Assembly (NCBI RefSeq): GCF_013389365.1
Contig: NZ_JACADJ010000026.1
Coordinates: forward strand, 1-47,655
Source: Desulfobacter latus
GTDB taxonomy: Bacteria; Desulfobacterota; Desulfobacteria; Desulfobacterales; Desulfobacteraceae
Length of the DNA stretch: 47,655 bases
Direction: 5' to 3'
This document shows, piece after piece, positions 8,260-18,289 of the stretch. The notes under the pieces are model-generated. The model did no database searches. It was not told the origin of the DNA and saw only the letters and a program-made list of their open reading frames with translations. Positions within the stretch are counted from its first letter, which is position 1; each line of letters begins with the position of its first letter. A program made the position numbers and the translations under genes.

Positions 8260-9642
8260 TCATGATGCATCAACCGGTTGCGCGTTATCCGCAAACCCGG
8301 TGTACACAAATTTTTCCAGATCAATCAGCCGACCGATATGCATGACATCATGCATATACTGTTGTATGGCATCCAGATCTTCAAGAACCGGATAAAGATC
8401 ATTCATTTTAATCGCCAGGGGCTGGGAAAAAACCGTCTGCAGGACGTTGGGGTTTAAACCGATCTTTTTGTCCGGATCCAGAAAGTCTGTCCCAATCTGA
8501 GCGGCTCTTTCTTTATCCGCTTCGACATAGGCACCGGTCTCAATCAGAAGCGATACAAATTCCTGGGCCGCTTCCGGAAATTTTTCCATAAAATCATCTT
8601 GCATGGCCACGACACAGCAGGGATGATCCTTCCATTTTGTGGCTGAAAAAAATTCAAGATCCCCAATGTCGGATACCATGGATTTGGTGGCGATGGGCTC
8701 AGCTACCATAAATGCGCCGACATTGCTGTTCTCTTTCATGATCCCGGGCATTTGCACCGGAGGTACGACTTCAAACCGCACATTAATGATCTCTTTGCCC
8801 GGAACGCCCGGATTAAGTCCCAGGTCCAGGAGGAATTGATGGGCCAGCATGTGATGGACACTCATTTTATGGGGGATGTCTACAACCTTATCCTTGTAAA
8901 ATGTGTGCAAGGATTCCTGTTGCCTGTCCCACCGCCGGCTGCGGACAAAGGTACTCCCGTTTTTATGGGCAAGAAGAACCAGTTTAATAGGGGCGTCATA
9001 TGCAAACAAATCCATTGCAATGGGCGCCAGCACAAATGCGCAGTCAATGTCGCCGTTCTCCAGCCCGTCCTGAATCGGATTCCAGCCCTGCATTTGATCG
9101 GTAATCAGGTTAAAATGCCCGGGGGTAACCTCCCCTTGTTCAATCCGGTGCTTTAAGGCCCCAAGGACCAGGTGGTCCGTGATCTGAATATGGGCCACTT
9201 TCAGATCCACTTTGCCGGCCAGGACATTTCGCTTTTTTTTCTTTTGCTCCTGTTTGCCGGCGGGAGACATGGCCTTTTTAATCGCATCCCTGATCTGGTC
9301 TGCCGTAAACGGTTTGGGCACATGGCCGTTGCCGCCGGCTTCCATTATGGCAATTTGCTGTCCCTTGTCCGCCTGGGCCGTTGCCATGATAAAAGGAAGA
9401 TCTTTGTAGGCTTTCTCGCTCCTCAACCATTTTAAAAAATCCAGTCCGTCCTTTTCCGGCATATTCCAGTCGCTGATCACCAGGTCGATTTTTTGCGCGT
9501 TTACTTTTTCAATGCCGTCATTCCCGTTTTTGGCCATGATCAGATTTTCAAAACCAACCTGTTTCAGAATCTGCTGGAACATGATCCGCATGGTGCCGGA
9601 ATCATCAACCACAAGGATTTTAATGTTTGGATCGATTTTCAT
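8260..9642 (-). CDS. Receiver fused to NitT/TauT-type solute-binding domain
   Basis: 460 residues in two parts. Residues 6-125 are an intact CheY-like receiver (DD13-14, phospho-acceptor D58 in VISDWNMP, K110 in VPKPF). After a charged linker containing KKKK (about 133-138), residues 145-455 resemble the periplasmic ligand-binding proteins of nitrate/sulfonate/thiamine-precursor ABC transporters (NrtA/SsuA/NMT1 type), with stretches such as DGLENGDIDCAFV and GAFMVAEPIATKS. There is no signal peptide or membrane segment, so the binding domain must sit in the cytoplasm. The closest known parallel is the NrtA-like domain at the end of NrtC. It could couple an intracellular small-molecule signal to the relay, or phosphorylation could gate binding. 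Its start overlaps the upstream kinase gene by 4 bases. Confidence 0.85.
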   Translation of the reverse strand: MKIDPNIKILVVDDSGTMRIMFQQILKQVGFENLIMAKNGNDGIEKVNAQKIDLVISDWNMPEKDGLDFLKWLRSEKAYKDLPFIMATAQADKGQQIAIMEAGGNGHVPKPFTADQIRDAIKKAMSPAGKQEQKKKKRNVLAGKVDLKVAHIQITDHLVLGALKHRIEQGEVTPGHFNLITDQMQGWNPIQDGLENGDIDCAFVLAPIAMDLFAYDAPIKLVLLAHKNGSTFVRSRRWDRQQESLHTFYKDKVVDIPHKMSVHHMLAHQFLLDLGLNPGVPGKEIINVRFEVVPPVQMPGIMKENSNVGAFMVAEPIATKSMVSDIGDLEFFSATKWKDHPCCVVAMQDDFMEKFPEAAQEFVSLLIETGAYVEADKERAAQIGTDFLDPDKKIGLNPNVLQTVFSQPLAIKMNDLYPVLEDLDAIQQYMHDVMHIGRLIDLEKFVYTGFADNAQPVDAS

Positions 9643-10859
9643 ATCCCCTCTCTTTCCTTCCTGTTGAGTACCTTTTGTATTTTGTCCATCACGATCTTGA
9701 AATCAAGCGGCTTAATCACATGATCATCCATGCCCACCTTTTTAAACATTTGTGAGTCTTCTATTCTGGCATAGGCTGTCATTGCGATAATCGGTATATC
9801 CTTGTATGCGTTGCTTGATCTGCGGATATGCATGGTGGTTTCCACGCCGGTCATCACCGGCATTTTTATATCCATCAGGATCACATCAAAGGAACGGGCT
9901 TCCAAAAGCTCCAGTACTTCCCGGCCATTTTTCGCCAGGGCCACGATATGGTTCAGCTTTCTGAGGAAATAGTATACGGTTTTTTGATTCATCTCATCGT
10001 CTTCCGCCAAAAGGATGTTCAAAGCGCCGGAATCAGACACGGTATCCAGTGTGGCAAGCGCCGCATCTTTTTCTTCTTCTTGTGTAACCGCCTGGAAAGG
10101 TGTTGTAAAACAGACACATGTCCCTTTTTCCGATGTATGCTCCACCCATATTTCCCCCCCCAGCAGACGCACCAGGGTCATGGCAACGGCCGCACCAAGG
10201 CCGCAGCCGTCACTCTCTTTATTGTAGGAAGACACGGCGGTCACATCGTGCTGGAACAGATGATCCCGTTCATCCACGGAAAGTCCCTTGCCCGTATCAA
10301 TCACCTTAAACAAAAGCAGCAGCGGATTCTGGGGGAGTTGAATTTCCAGGATCACCGATCCCTTCTGGGTAAACTTCAGGCTGTTGCCCAAGAGCTGGCC
10401 GAGGATTCTGGATACTTTTCCCCCGTCCAGTTTTAAATGCGACGGAATCTCAGGGTCTATGCGAATATCGAACAACAATCCTTTGGCACTGGCCCTGGGA
10501 AGATACTTGGCCATCCACTCCTTTTTCAGATCCTGCCGCAGGAGATGCTGAAAATAGGGAACCAGTTCTTCCGAGGTGGCGTCGTAGTATTCAAACAGGT
10601 CAGACACCCTGTCCATCAAACGGTTCCCGGCATCAATGATATGGTTCAGGTAGCCGGTATGTTTTTGTGTCAGAAGCGGCCCGAGCTGGTCCTTAATGAT
10701 GTTTGAGTAGCCGAGCATGCCATTCAGGGGCGTCCTTATCTCATGGCCGATATTGCCGATCAGCTCTCTGATCGCAATACGTTCGGCCTTTCGTTTTTCG
10801 AGCAGAGCGGTATGCATCTGCGCCAGTTCTTCATATGAGGGTGTTTTCTTCATTGTCAT
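9639..10859 (-). CDS. Hybrid histidine kinase (HisKA-HATPase-REC), no sensor domain
   Basis: 406 residues. A short N-terminal helix leads into HisKA with H39 (GHEIRTP). HATPase follows with N159, G1 DTGKG (188-192) and G2 CGLGAAV, then a receiver (about 278-398, Asp330). All catalytic positions are kept, so it is likely active, but it has no PAS or membrane input. Its signal must come from a partner, plausibly the receiver/solute-binding fusion whose gene overlaps its stop by 4 bases. It resembles the + strand kinase at 1335 in its receiver. Confidence 0.88.
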   Translation of the reverse strand: MTMKKTPSYEELAQMHTALLEKRKAERIAIRELIGNIGHEIRTPLNGMLGYSNIIKDQLGPLLTQKHTGYLNHIIDAGNRLMDRVSDLFEYYDATSEELVPYFQHLLRQDLKKEWMAKYLPRASAKGLLFDIRIDPEIPSHLKLDGGKVSRILGQLLGNSLKFTQKGSVILEIQLPQNPLLLLFKVIDTGKGLSVDERDHLFQHDVTAVSSYNKESDGCGLGAAVAMTLVRLLGGEIWVEHTSEKGTCVCFTTPFQAVTQEEEKDAALATLDTVSDSGALNILLAEDDEMNQKTVYYFLRKLNHIVALAKNGREVLELLEARSFDVILMDIKMPVMTGVETTMHIRRSSNAYKDIPIIAMTAYARIEDSQMFKKVGMDDHVIKPLDFKIVMDKIQKVLNRKEREGI

Positions 10860-10874
10860 TTTTTTTTTTGACCG

Positions 10875-13367
10875 TTATGCGGCTATGAATAATTCAGGAT
10901 TCAACACCAGCAGCACCTTGCCGTCCCCCATGATACTCACGCCGCTGAACACATCCAGTCCCTGGAACATACCCGGCAGCGGTTTGATCGCCACTTCCAT
11001 CTTTCTGTCCATCTGGTCTACGACAACACCGAACTTGCTCTGACCTGTTTTTACCACAACAATGGTTACCTCATCTTGGGATGATTTCACTTGTTTCAGC
11101 CATCCGTTTTTGCCGGAGGACAATATGGCTTCCAGATGCCTGACCGGTAGAATTTCATCTCTATAATTGAAAAACATGGTGCCCTGATTTTCTTTAATCG
11201 CATCCGGTAACACCTTGATGGTATTCAAAATGGAATCAAAGGGAATGGCATAGGGATTGCCTTGGGACATCACAATCAGGGCTGTGCTGATACCCATGGT
11301 CATGGGAATAGAAAGGATGACACGGGTACCGCTGCCCTGGTCGGATTCCAGGCCGGCGCTTCCGCCCATGGATTCAATATTGGTTTTCACCACATCCATG
11401 CCAACGCCCCGCCCGGATATATCCGTTACTTGACTATTGGTTGAAAACCCGGGTGAAAAAATCACGTCCAGCAGATCCGGATCATCTTTGGATGCGTATT
11501 CAAATCCTTTTGCTTTTGCCTTTTCAAATAACCGTTCCCGGTCGATTCCCCTACCGTCATCGGCAATGACAATGCGCAGGTTGTTACCTTCCTGGGAGGC
11601 TTTCAGGCTGACGGTGCCTTTCTCGGCCTTACCGGAACGAATCCGGTCACCCGGGGTCTCAATCCCGTGGTCACAGGCGTTTCTCAAGAGATGAACCAGG
11701 GGGTCTGAAAGGACATCGGCAATCTTTTTATCAATCTCTACGTCATCGCCATACGTTAAGAACTCAATCTGTTTGGACTGCTTTCGGCTGATATCCCGAA
11801 CGACCCGACTGAATTTTTGAAAAACCCCGCCGATGGGAATCATTCTCAAAGAAAACACACCATGCTGAAGGTCTTCGGCAAGCCGTGAAAAAATCTGCAC
11901 CTCGTTATGGAATGCGTTCATTGCCTTTTCTGCCGACAGGTGATTGCCATGGTACTGGTCCATGATAAACTCATAGGTATTCCGGAGAATCGTCATTTCA
12001 CCGATCATATTGGTGATCTGTTCGACTTTGGCCTGGTCGATGCGCAGGGTTTCCGTTTTGATAGCAGCGACATCCGGAACCTCCTGGACCTGACTTGCCG
12101 CCGCAGCTAGTTTCTGTTTACTCACGGCCTGTTTGACATCCGTCATCTTCACCTTGCCCGCTTCCACCAGCATCTGGCCGATGGGTTTTTGCCGGGCCAA
12201 CGAGTCATGGATATCGGTGGGGGATATTTTTCCCTCTGCCACAAGGATTTCACCGATACGCCGGGGCGGCTCCTGGAGGTCGTCCAGGGTAGAGATAATC
12301 GCGGAGAGTTTCTCGCTCAGAGTTGAATCGTCTTCCTGGGCCAGGGCAATGACGGCATCATTTATCCATGCGTGCATGTCCGCCAGTCCCAGCTCCCGGA
12401 CCGGGCCTGACATATTATCCAGCAGCGCTGAAAGGGCGGCTTGCTGGATCTCGTCAAGGGGAATATCCTCAGCCAGTTCGGACAACAACCCCTTTTGCAT
12501 CATCAGGTTTGCCACCGCTTCCTGGTAAACGTCATCTTCGGAAATGTCTTCATCCGCTAGCTGTTCACCGGCCATCATCCCCTGGATATCGGAATAGACT
12601 TTGGGCAGGTCCGCAGGGGTTTTGTTTTTGCGCATCAGAACAAAGGTCTGTTTCAACTGGGTCACAGCCGTTTCAAGCAGGGCAATTGCCTGGCCGTCAT
12701 CCCGGCTTTGTCCGTCAGCGATCCACAGGCAAAAGGATTCCAGTGCTGATCCCCAATGAAAAACAAGGTCCAGGCCGATGAATTTGCCGCCTTTTTTCAG
12801 TTCCCCGGCAAACCTTGCCGCCACCTCAAGGCTTTGGCTGGAGCCAATGGTTTTAAAAGTGGTGATCTGATCGGATAGATTATCAACCACCTGGGCGCAA
12901 TAGTCTGCCAGATCCACTGCCATCTCCAATGCGGCACCGGTGAACATCCTGAATTGTTTTTTCCCCGGTACAGGTACGGACAAGCCACCTGAAACCGCAT
13001 CCTCAAATTGTTCCACTAAATTCTGGTCGATGATGCCCTTACCGGATTCAGCATATTCGTTCATTAAAAAAGTGATATGGTCCAACCCTGCCAGAATCAG
13101 ATCCACCAGCTCCGGCGAAAGCATGCACGATCCGTCCCGGAGCATGTTCAAAAGCCCTTCCAGCTTATGGCAGAATGTGGAAATCGCGTTCATTTCCAGC
13201 ATCCCGGCACCGCCTTTGATGGTATGGACATCCCTGAAGATGGCGTTTAAATACGCTGACGTTTCCAGGGCGGATTCTGCTTTCAAGATGTCATCGCCGG
13301 CCTTTTCCAGCAGTTCGCCAGCCTCCAGGTAAAATTCTTTGCGAATGGCTTCCAAACTTGTATCCAT
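10875..13367 (-). CDS. cheA: CheA-type chemotaxis kinase (second CheA) with GEIL-type repeats
   Basis: 830 residues: HPt with H48 (VHTIKGGAG), a long helical middle (about 130-365), tandem 24-residue repeats at 370-418, dimerisation region (about 440-530), HATPase (N563 in LLRNACDHGIE, G1 DDGRGI, G2 SGRGVGMDVV about 651-660) and CheW-like C-terminus (about 695-828). The repeats start RIGEILVAEGKIS and IGQMLVEAGKV and resemble the MshEN/GspE N-terminal motif, but with a one-residue spacer. The same arrangement is found in the 978-residue CheA of this operon and not in the 638-residue one. All kinase motifs are intact. Confidence 0.93.
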   Translation of the reverse strand: MDTSLEAIRKEFYLEAGELLEKAGDDILKAESALETSAYLNAIFRDVHTIKGGAGMLEMNAISTFCHKLEGLLNMLRDGSCMLSPELVDLILAGLDHITFLMNEYAESGKGIIDQNLVEQFEDAVSGGLSVPVPGKKQFRMFTGAALEMAVDLADYCAQVVDNLSDQITTFKTIGSSQSLEVAARFAGELKKGGKFIGLDLVFHWGSALESFCLWIADGQSRDDGQAIALLETAVTQLKQTFVLMRKNKTPADLPKVYSDIQGMMAGEQLADEDISEDDVYQEAVANLMMQKGLLSELAEDIPLDEIQQAALSALLDNMSGPVRELGLADMHAWINDAVIALAQEDDSTLSEKLSAIISTLDDLQEPPRRIGEILVAEGKISPTDIHDSLARQKPIGQMLVEAGKVKMTDVKQAVSKQKLAAAASQVQEVPDVAAIKTETLRIDQAKVEQITNMIGEMTILRNTYEFIMDQYHGNHLSAEKAMNAFHNEVQIFSRLAEDLQHGVFSLRMIPIGGVFQKFSRVVRDISRKQSKQIEFLTYGDDVEIDKKIADVLSDPLVHLLRNACDHGIETPGDRIRSGKAEKGTVSLKASQEGNNLRIVIADDGRGIDRERLFEKAKAKGFEYASKDDPDLLDVIFSPGFSTNSQVTDISGRGVGMDVVKTNIESMGGSAGLESDQGSGTRVILSIPMTMGISTALIVMSQGNPYAIPFDSILNTIKVLPDAIKENQGTMFFNYRDEILPVRHLEAILSSGKNGWLKQVKSSQDEVTIVVVKTGQSKFGVVVDQMDRKMEVAIKPLPGMFQGLDVFSGVSIMGDGKVLLVLNPELFIAA

Positions 13368-13410
13368 ATTTTATCTCCGTCTCCTCAAATACGCGTCCAT
13401 TTGCAATCCG

Positions 13411-13818
13411 CTATACTTCCTTCAAGCGTTTTTCCCAGTAACATACGCGCTGATAGGTCTCGTCAATGGCTTTGAGCAGCTCATCATAATCCACAGGTTT
13501 AAAGAACAGGTAGTTGGCCCCCAGCCATCTGGACTGTACCACGGAAGTCACCTTTTTCTCTCCGGTGATGACGATAAAATTGGTGCTCAAATTACGGTCG
13601 TGCATTTTTTCGATCACCTCAAACCCGTCTGTTTCAGGCATTCTCAAATCCGTGATCACCAGATGTACCGGATTTTCCATAAATTGTTTTACAGCGTCTA
13701 CCGGGTCGCTGAATACCTGAATCGCGTATGCTTTATGCGCCTGGATACCCAGTGTAATGGCCTGGGCCGTTACCGGCTCATCGTCAATGACCATTATCCG
13801 AAAATCTTTTTCTATCAT
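13411..13818 (-). CDS. Single-domain response regulator
   Basis: 135 residues: acidic pair D12-D13, phospho-acceptor D57 (VITDLRMP), T85 and K107 (LFFKPVD), all as in active receivers. The C-terminal tail carries a YW-containing charged helix beyond the usual receiver end, shared with the degenerate paralogue at 7821-8225. It sits between the two-receiver hybrid kinase and a CheA, either of which could phosphorylate it. Confidence 0.9.
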   Translation of the reverse strand: MIEKDFRIMVIDDEPVTAQAITLGIQAHKAYAIQVFSDPVDAVKQFMENPVHLVITDLRMPETDGFEVIEKMHDRNLSTNFIVITGEKKVTSVVQSRWLGANYLFFKPVDYDELLKAIDETYQRVCYWEKRLKEV

Positions 13819-13831
13819 GATTTATGTCCTT

Positions 13832-16471
13832 TCATGGGGTGTCATCCCGTTCAAGTTCCGTTGCATATTCCGTTAAAACCCAGGCCAGTTGTTCCACGGT
13901 TCGGGAAAGCTGCGACAGTGACTCACGGGAACCGGACAGATCCTTTGACCCGCCGATCTGTTCCAGCACCAGTGCCTGATCATGGGCAAGTTGTGAAAAG
14001 TTGCCGACCATCCCTTTTAAAAAATGTGCCTTTGAATTCAGCGCCTTGGGGTCTTTCTGTTCCACTGCGGCCGCCACATCGGCCAAGGCGTTTGCATAAT
14101 GTTTTAAAAACATCTCAATCAGCTTCATGGCAATACGGGGACTGTTGTGGGCGTGGAGAGATAAAAAAGATTGCTTGTCGAACAGCCCTCCGGGTATTTT
14201 TGCCTCAACCGTTTTGACCCCTTTGGTGCTTACCGGATGTTCAGGTTCTGGGATGGCAAAGGCATCCGATTTAATGATGCCGCGTTCGGACAATATCTTG
14301 AGTACGCTTGAAAACAGCTCTTCGGCCTGGATCGGTTTGGGAAGATAGCCGTCCATCCCAGCGGCGAGGCATTTTTCCTTGTCTCCTTTCATGGCATGGG
14401 CGGTCATGGCGATGATCGGGATCCGGGGATTTTTTACCGTGGAATCTTTGCCGCGAATCAGACGGGTTGTGGACAACCCATCCAGAACAGGCATCTGGAT
14501 ATCCATCAGCACCAGGTCACAGGGATTTGATTCCAGAAAGGTGATGGCGTCTCCGCCATTGTCCACCATGGTCACATGATGGCCGGCCACCGTGTGAAGC
14601 AGTTCATAGGCCAGTTCCTGGTTAATGGGATTGTCTTCGGCCACCAGAATATTCAATTTTTTCTCACTGAACTCGGACAGGGTATGCCGGGTCGTCAGCG
14701 GTACGTCTCCGTCAGGGCGTGCCGTTTGTGATGCGGGGTTGGAGATCTGTTCCAGGCACTCAAAAAGAGACACACGCTTGACGGGTTTTGTGAGATACGC
14801 CGAAAAACCGCTCTCTTGTGCCAGGGCCGCGTCACCGACTTGTGACTGGGAAGCCATCAGGACAAGCTGAACAGAACCGATCTCCTTGTCATTTCTAATT
14901 TCCCTGGCCAAAGCAATCCCGTCCATTTTCGGCATGACATAGTCGATCATGATGATATGAAAGGGATTATTTTCCCGACAGGCGGTTTTCAGCTTCAGGA
15001 GGGCCTCGTGGCCGTTTTCGGATACGTCGCAGGGGCATTCCAAAAATGCCAGATAGGAGCGAAACATATCTCTGAGCAACGGATTGTCATCCACTACCAG
15101 AATCCGTTTTCCCTGTATTTTCCTGGGAACCGATGGGGGAGACTTATCCGGCTTATTCGGGGCATTATTTTTTTCATACACTGCGGTAAAATGGAATGAT
15201 GACCCTTGATTGACAACCGAATCGACTTGGATATCGCCTCCCATCATTTCTACCAGCCGCTTGGAAATGGCAAGCCCCAAACCGGTGCCCCCGTATTTAC
15301 GGGTAGTTGAGGCATCCACCTGGGAAAATGCAAGGAACAGCTGCTCTCGTCGGTTGGATGGTATGCCGATGCCTGTGTCTTTCACTGTAATCCTGACTTT
15401 TAGATAAGAATCGGTCTGGCCTTCGAGAACAGCGATAATATCTATCTGCCCCTCATGGGTGAATTTGATGGCATTGCCGATGAGATTCACCAGCACCTGC
15501 CGGAGTCGTCCGGGATCACCGATCACCTGATCAGGCAGTCCGGGGTCCACCATGCAGGCCAGTTCCAGATTTTTGCTTTCCGCTTTCAGGGACTGGAGTT
15601 CGGCGGTATCTTCAATGGCGGTCTTCAGGTCAAAGGGCAGCTTTTCAAAGTCGAGTCTGCCGGCTTCGATTTTAGAAAAGTCAAGAATGTCATTGATCAG
15701 GGAGAGCAATGCGTCTCCGCTCTGTTTGACCACCTGGGCATAGCGTTTCTGGGTGTCATCCAGCGCGGTGGCCAGCAACAGATCGGTCATGCCGATAATC
15801 CCGTTCATGGGTGTCCGGATTTCATGGCTCATGTTGGCGACAAACTCGCTTTTGGCCAGGCTGGCTGCTTCAGCTTGATCCTTTGCGGTTCTCAAATCCT
15901 GTTCCATGAATTTCATCTGGGTGATATTTTCAAGCAAAATCACAAATCCCAGGCAACGTCTTGCGTCGTCCAGATGGGGAATGTAGTGGGCCGTAAACAC
16001 CCGTTTTACACCGTTGGGGAATTGCAATGTGTCTTCGTGTCGCACCGGCCTTCCTGAAAGGGCCCTGTCAAGGTAGGGCCGCATTTTATTAAACCCATGG
16101 GTGCCGATTCCCTGGCTGAACTTTTTGTTGAGCACCGTAGAGAGGTCTGTACCATACCACTCTTCCCAGGCCTTGTTCATGAACCGGCAGATCATGTTTT
16201 TATCCAGATACCCGATGAGTACGGGCAGGGAATCGGTAATCAGACGCAGTTGATCCCGACTTTTGATGAGCCGTTTCTCTGCCTTTTTCCGGGCCTCGTT
16301 CTCCTTTTCAAGCAATGTGGCCTTCTGGGTCAGTTCATGGTGCAGGGCAATCATGCCCTGGTTGGTCAACTCCAACTCCTGCTGGAGTTTCTTATACTCA
16401 TGCGTCAGCTGACGGATCTTCAGATCTTTTTCATCCGGTTCCGGTTTTATGTTATGCCGATGTGTTTCCAT
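13832..16471 (-). CDS. Hybrid histidine kinase PAS-HisKA-HATPase-REC-REC-HPt
   Basis: 879 residues without membrane segments. An N-terminal coiled coil (about 15-70), PAS (about 72-188), HisKA (H216 in SHEIRTP), HATPase (N333, G1 DTGIGIP, G2 GTGLGL), two receivers (455-575 with D510; 605-725 with D657) and a C-terminal HPt (H816 in AHFLKGM). This is the full BarA-like phosphorelay set in one chain plus an extra receiver, and every phospho site is present. It directly follows the rsbRST-phosphatase genes (14-base gap). In sigma-B-free bacteria such modules are commonly followed by two-component genes, so it is the best candidate for receiving stressosome output. Confidence 0.93.
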   Translation of the reverse strand: METHRHNIKPEPDEKDLKIRQLTHEYKKLQQELELTNQGMIALHHELTQKATLLEKENEARKKAEKRLIKSRDQLRLITDSLPVLIGYLDKNMICRFMNKAWEEWYGTDLSTVLNKKFSQGIGTHGFNKMRPYLDRALSGRPVRHEDTLQFPNGVKRVFTAHYIPHLDDARRCLGFVILLENITQMKFMEQDLRTAKDQAEAASLAKSEFVANMSHEIRTPMNGIIGMTDLLLATALDDTQKRYAQVVKQSGDALLSLINDILDFSKIEAGRLDFEKLPFDLKTAIEDTAELQSLKAESKNLELACMVDPGLPDQVIGDPGRLRQVLVNLIGNAIKFTHEGQIDIIAVLEGQTDSYLKVRITVKDTGIGIPSNRREQLFLAFSQVDASTTRKYGGTGLGLAISKRLVEMMGGDIQVDSVVNQGSSFHFTAVYEKNNAPNKPDKSPPSVPRKIQGKRILVVDDNPLLRDMFRSYLAFLECPCDVSENGHEALLKLKTACRENNPFHIIMIDYVMPKMDGIALAREIRNDKEIGSVQLVLMASQSQVGDAALAQESGFSAYLTKPVKRVSLFECLEQISNPASQTARPDGDVPLTTRHTLSEFSEKKLNILVAEDNPINQELAYELLHTVAGHHVTMVDNGGDAITFLESNPCDLVLMDIQMPVLDGLSTTRLIRGKDSTVKNPRIPIIAMTAHAMKGDKEKCLAAGMDGYLPKPIQAEELFSSVLKILSERGIIKSDAFAIPEPEHPVSTKGVKTVEAKIPGGLFDKQSFLSLHAHNSPRIAMKLIEMFLKHYANALADVAAAVEQKDPKALNSKAHFLKGMVGNFSQLAHDQALVLEQIGGSKDLSGSRESLSQLSRTVEQLAWVLTEYATELERDDTP

Positions 16472-16485
16472 GTCAGCTTAGTTCC

Positions 16486-17502
16486 CTATTTGACCACCAG
16501 CACGGTTGCATCGTCGTGATTCCTGCCGAATTCCGACATGATAACGTGCGTCACCTTCTGGGGTACTGAAAGCAGGGTTTTTGAATCCACCTCATATTTG
16601 TCTGAAATACCGTCCGATGTCATGATAACACAGTCTCCCTTGGCAAACGGGTAGGTCATGACTTTGAACCGGGGGATGAGCGCCCCCACAGTGCCGTTAT
16701 ATGTCATGAGTTTCTCACATTTTCCCCTTTTATACAGCCGGGTTTCGATATTGCCCAGACTGATGTGGGATAATTGATTCTGTAAAAAATCAATACTGGC
16801 CAGCGACACGGCAGCCCCGCGTGTTTGCCGAAGATGACGGTGGAGCTGTTCTATTATCAGTCCCAGGGGTTTTAGGTAATGAATATCGATAATGCGCTCC
16901 GACAGCTCGGCAACTTTATGGGCCTCAGGGCCGTGGCCCAGGCCATCCACCACGCCGAACAGGATTTCATTCCGGCTCTGGCGGCTGTAATAGGTGTCTC
17001 CGGAAACCCGTTCCCCCAGAATAGGCCGGGAGATGACACTGACCTTCACAGGAGATTGCAGGTCGGCATCCACCAGCTTGGAAACGATAAATTCTAACTT
17101 ATTTTCCTGGGTCAGCCGAAGATCAAATGAGTCTGTCATACGCCGGATACCGGACAAACCAATCCCCAACGTCGCTGTGGTGGACTGGTTCTTCTCAAGA
17201 TTTTCTTTTACCTGTTCAAACCCCTTGCCCAGGGTTTTATCATTGTTTTGGGCAGCGATTTCCAACCGGCCGTTTTCAATGGGCCCCATGGTTATGGACC
17301 GGAATACAAGGATACCTCCGGCCCGGCTGTGCTTGACGATATTGGTGCCCAGCTCGCTGATCACAATATCAATTTCAGCCTGGCTGATTTCCCGGAACCC
17401 CATCTTTTCAGATATCTCTGCACCGTATTTTCTGGCCCGCAGCACATCAAACTCGTGAGAGATGATAAATGTCTGTGTGCTTGTTTTTTTTACTTCAGCC
17501 AT
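16486..17502 (-). CDS. RsbT-like ATPase domain fused to PP2C (RsbX/SpoIIE-type) phosphatase
   Basis: 338 residues. The N-terminal 1-145 is a GHKL anti-sigma-type domain with N box (E50, N54, H58) and glycine loop TLGIGLSG, but the G1 box is weak: NNDKTLGKG lacks a clean DxGxG, so ATP use is uncertain. Residues about 150-338 are a PP2C phosphatase with metal ligands D169 (SGD), D186 (DGLGHG), D297 (SDGI) and D330/D331 (DDA). RsbX of Bacillus removes phosphate from RsbR and RsbS to reset the stressosome, and this protein sits at the X position of an R-S-T-X order. It overlaps rsbT by 13 bases. The extra ATPase domain may dock it on STAS proteins. Confidence 0.9.
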   Translation of the reverse strand: MAEVKKTSTQTFIISHEFDVLRARKYGAEISEKMGFREISQAEIDIVISELGTNIVKHSRAGGILVFRSITMGPIENGRLEIAAQNNDKTLGKGFEQVKENLEKNQSTTATLGIGLSGIRRMTDSFDLRLTQENKLEFIVSKLVDADLQSPVKVSVISRPILGERVSGDTYYSRQSRNEILFGVVDGLGHGPEAHKVAELSERIIDIHYLKPLGLIIEQLHRHLRQTRGAAVSLASIDFLQNQLSHISLGNIETRLYKRGKCEKLMTYNGTVGALIPRFKVMTYPFAKGDCVIMTSDGISDKYEVDSKTLLSVPQKVTHVIMSEFGRNHDDATVLVVK

Positions 17503-17906
17503 TCTGTAATGGTTACCTTTGTGCCTTTGCCAAGGGCTGACTCGATGTCAAATTCATTACACAGATTTTTTGCACCGCCCAAGCCGATCCCCATGGAATT
17601 GGCCGTACTGAATCCCGGCTCCAGGGCCTTTTGAACATCATGGATTCCCGGTCCCTCATCTGTGAAAATGCAGGAGATCCCGATGCGATGTTGATCAATA
17701 ACCTGATAGGCCTCCACCCGGCCCTGGCCGGCATGGACAATAATATTCCGGGCCAGTTCCGACACCGCCGTAACCACCCGGGTCTGATCCATGAGAGAAA
17801 ACCCCAGCCCCCGCATCAATTGCCGGATCTCCTGGCGGACCACGATGACGTCCTCCTGATCCATGACCTCAACATTGATTTTCAGACTATCTGATACTTT
17901 TTTCAT
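17490..17906 (-). CDS. rsbT: Stressosome switch kinase RsbT
   Basis: 138 residues, GHKL serine/threonine kinase. N box E50/N54/H58, G1 DEGPGIHD (83-90), G2 SMGIGLGG (104-111) are intact. In known stressosomes RsbT is held by RsbR/RsbS, phosphorylates their STAS domains under stress, is released and activates a partner. In Bacillus that partner is RsbU, but no RsbU gene is seen here, so the target is unknown. It overlaps rsbS by 20 bases and the phosphatase gene by 13, implying coupled translation. A close paralogue lies at 154-567. Confidence 0.93.
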   Translation of the reverse strand: MKKVSDSLKINVEVMDQEDVIVVRQEIRQLMRGLGFSLMDQTRVVTAVSELARNIIVHAGQGRVEAYQVIDQHRIGISCIFTDEGPGIHDVQKALEPGFSTANSMGIGLGGAKNLCNEFDIESALGKGTKVTITEWLK

Positions 17907-18267
17907 TGTTCCTCCCCTGCTGACGGCTCAGGAGGACTAATCCTTCCTCGATGTTCAGGGCGGTCTTGAGATCACCCATGGCCAGGCCCAGATGAAGCAG
18001 GGTCAATACAACCTCTTTTCTCATGCCTGCGATCACCGTGTCAGCCCCCATCAGTTTGGCCATTTTGCTGGTCTCCACCAGCACCCGACCCAGAAAGGAA
18101 TCAATGATTTCGACCGCAGATACGTCAATGATTAATCCTTTAGATCCATATTTCTCAATCCGTTTTAAGATATCTTCCTGGAGCGATTTGGCGGCCGCAT
18201 CATGGAGGTCAATCTGAATTGGAACAATAATGGTCTCTCCAATTTTTAAAATGGTGACATTGTTCAT
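17887..18267 (-). CDS. rsbS: Stressosome scaffold protein RsbS (STAS domain)
   Basis: 126 residues, a single STAS domain. The phosphorylated Ser of RsbS is recognisable as S57 in VEIIDSFLGR, matching the IDSF motif of Bacillus RsbS, and KLMGADTVIAGM follows as in that family. RsbS forms the core of the stressosome with RsbR and sequesters RsbT until phosphorylated. It lies 22 bases after rsbR and overlaps rsbT by 20. Confidence 0.94.
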   Translation of the reverse strand: MNNVTILKIGETIIVPIQIDLHDAAAKSLQEDILKRIEKYGSKGLIIDVSAVEIIDSFLGRVLVETSKMAKLMGADTVIAGMRKEVVLTLLHLGLAMGDLKTALNIEEGLVLLSRQQGRNNEKSIR

Positions 18268-18289
18268 AGTTCTCGTCCTTATGGCTTGG

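Noticed and set aside
9828-10436. A 202-codon + strand open frame
   Set aside because: His-rich antisense shadow of the 406-residue kinase.
13339-14217. A 292-codon + strand open frame across two minus-strand genes
   Set aside because: It runs antisense through a clear receiver gene and the end of a hybrid kinase gene and shows no recognisable domain.
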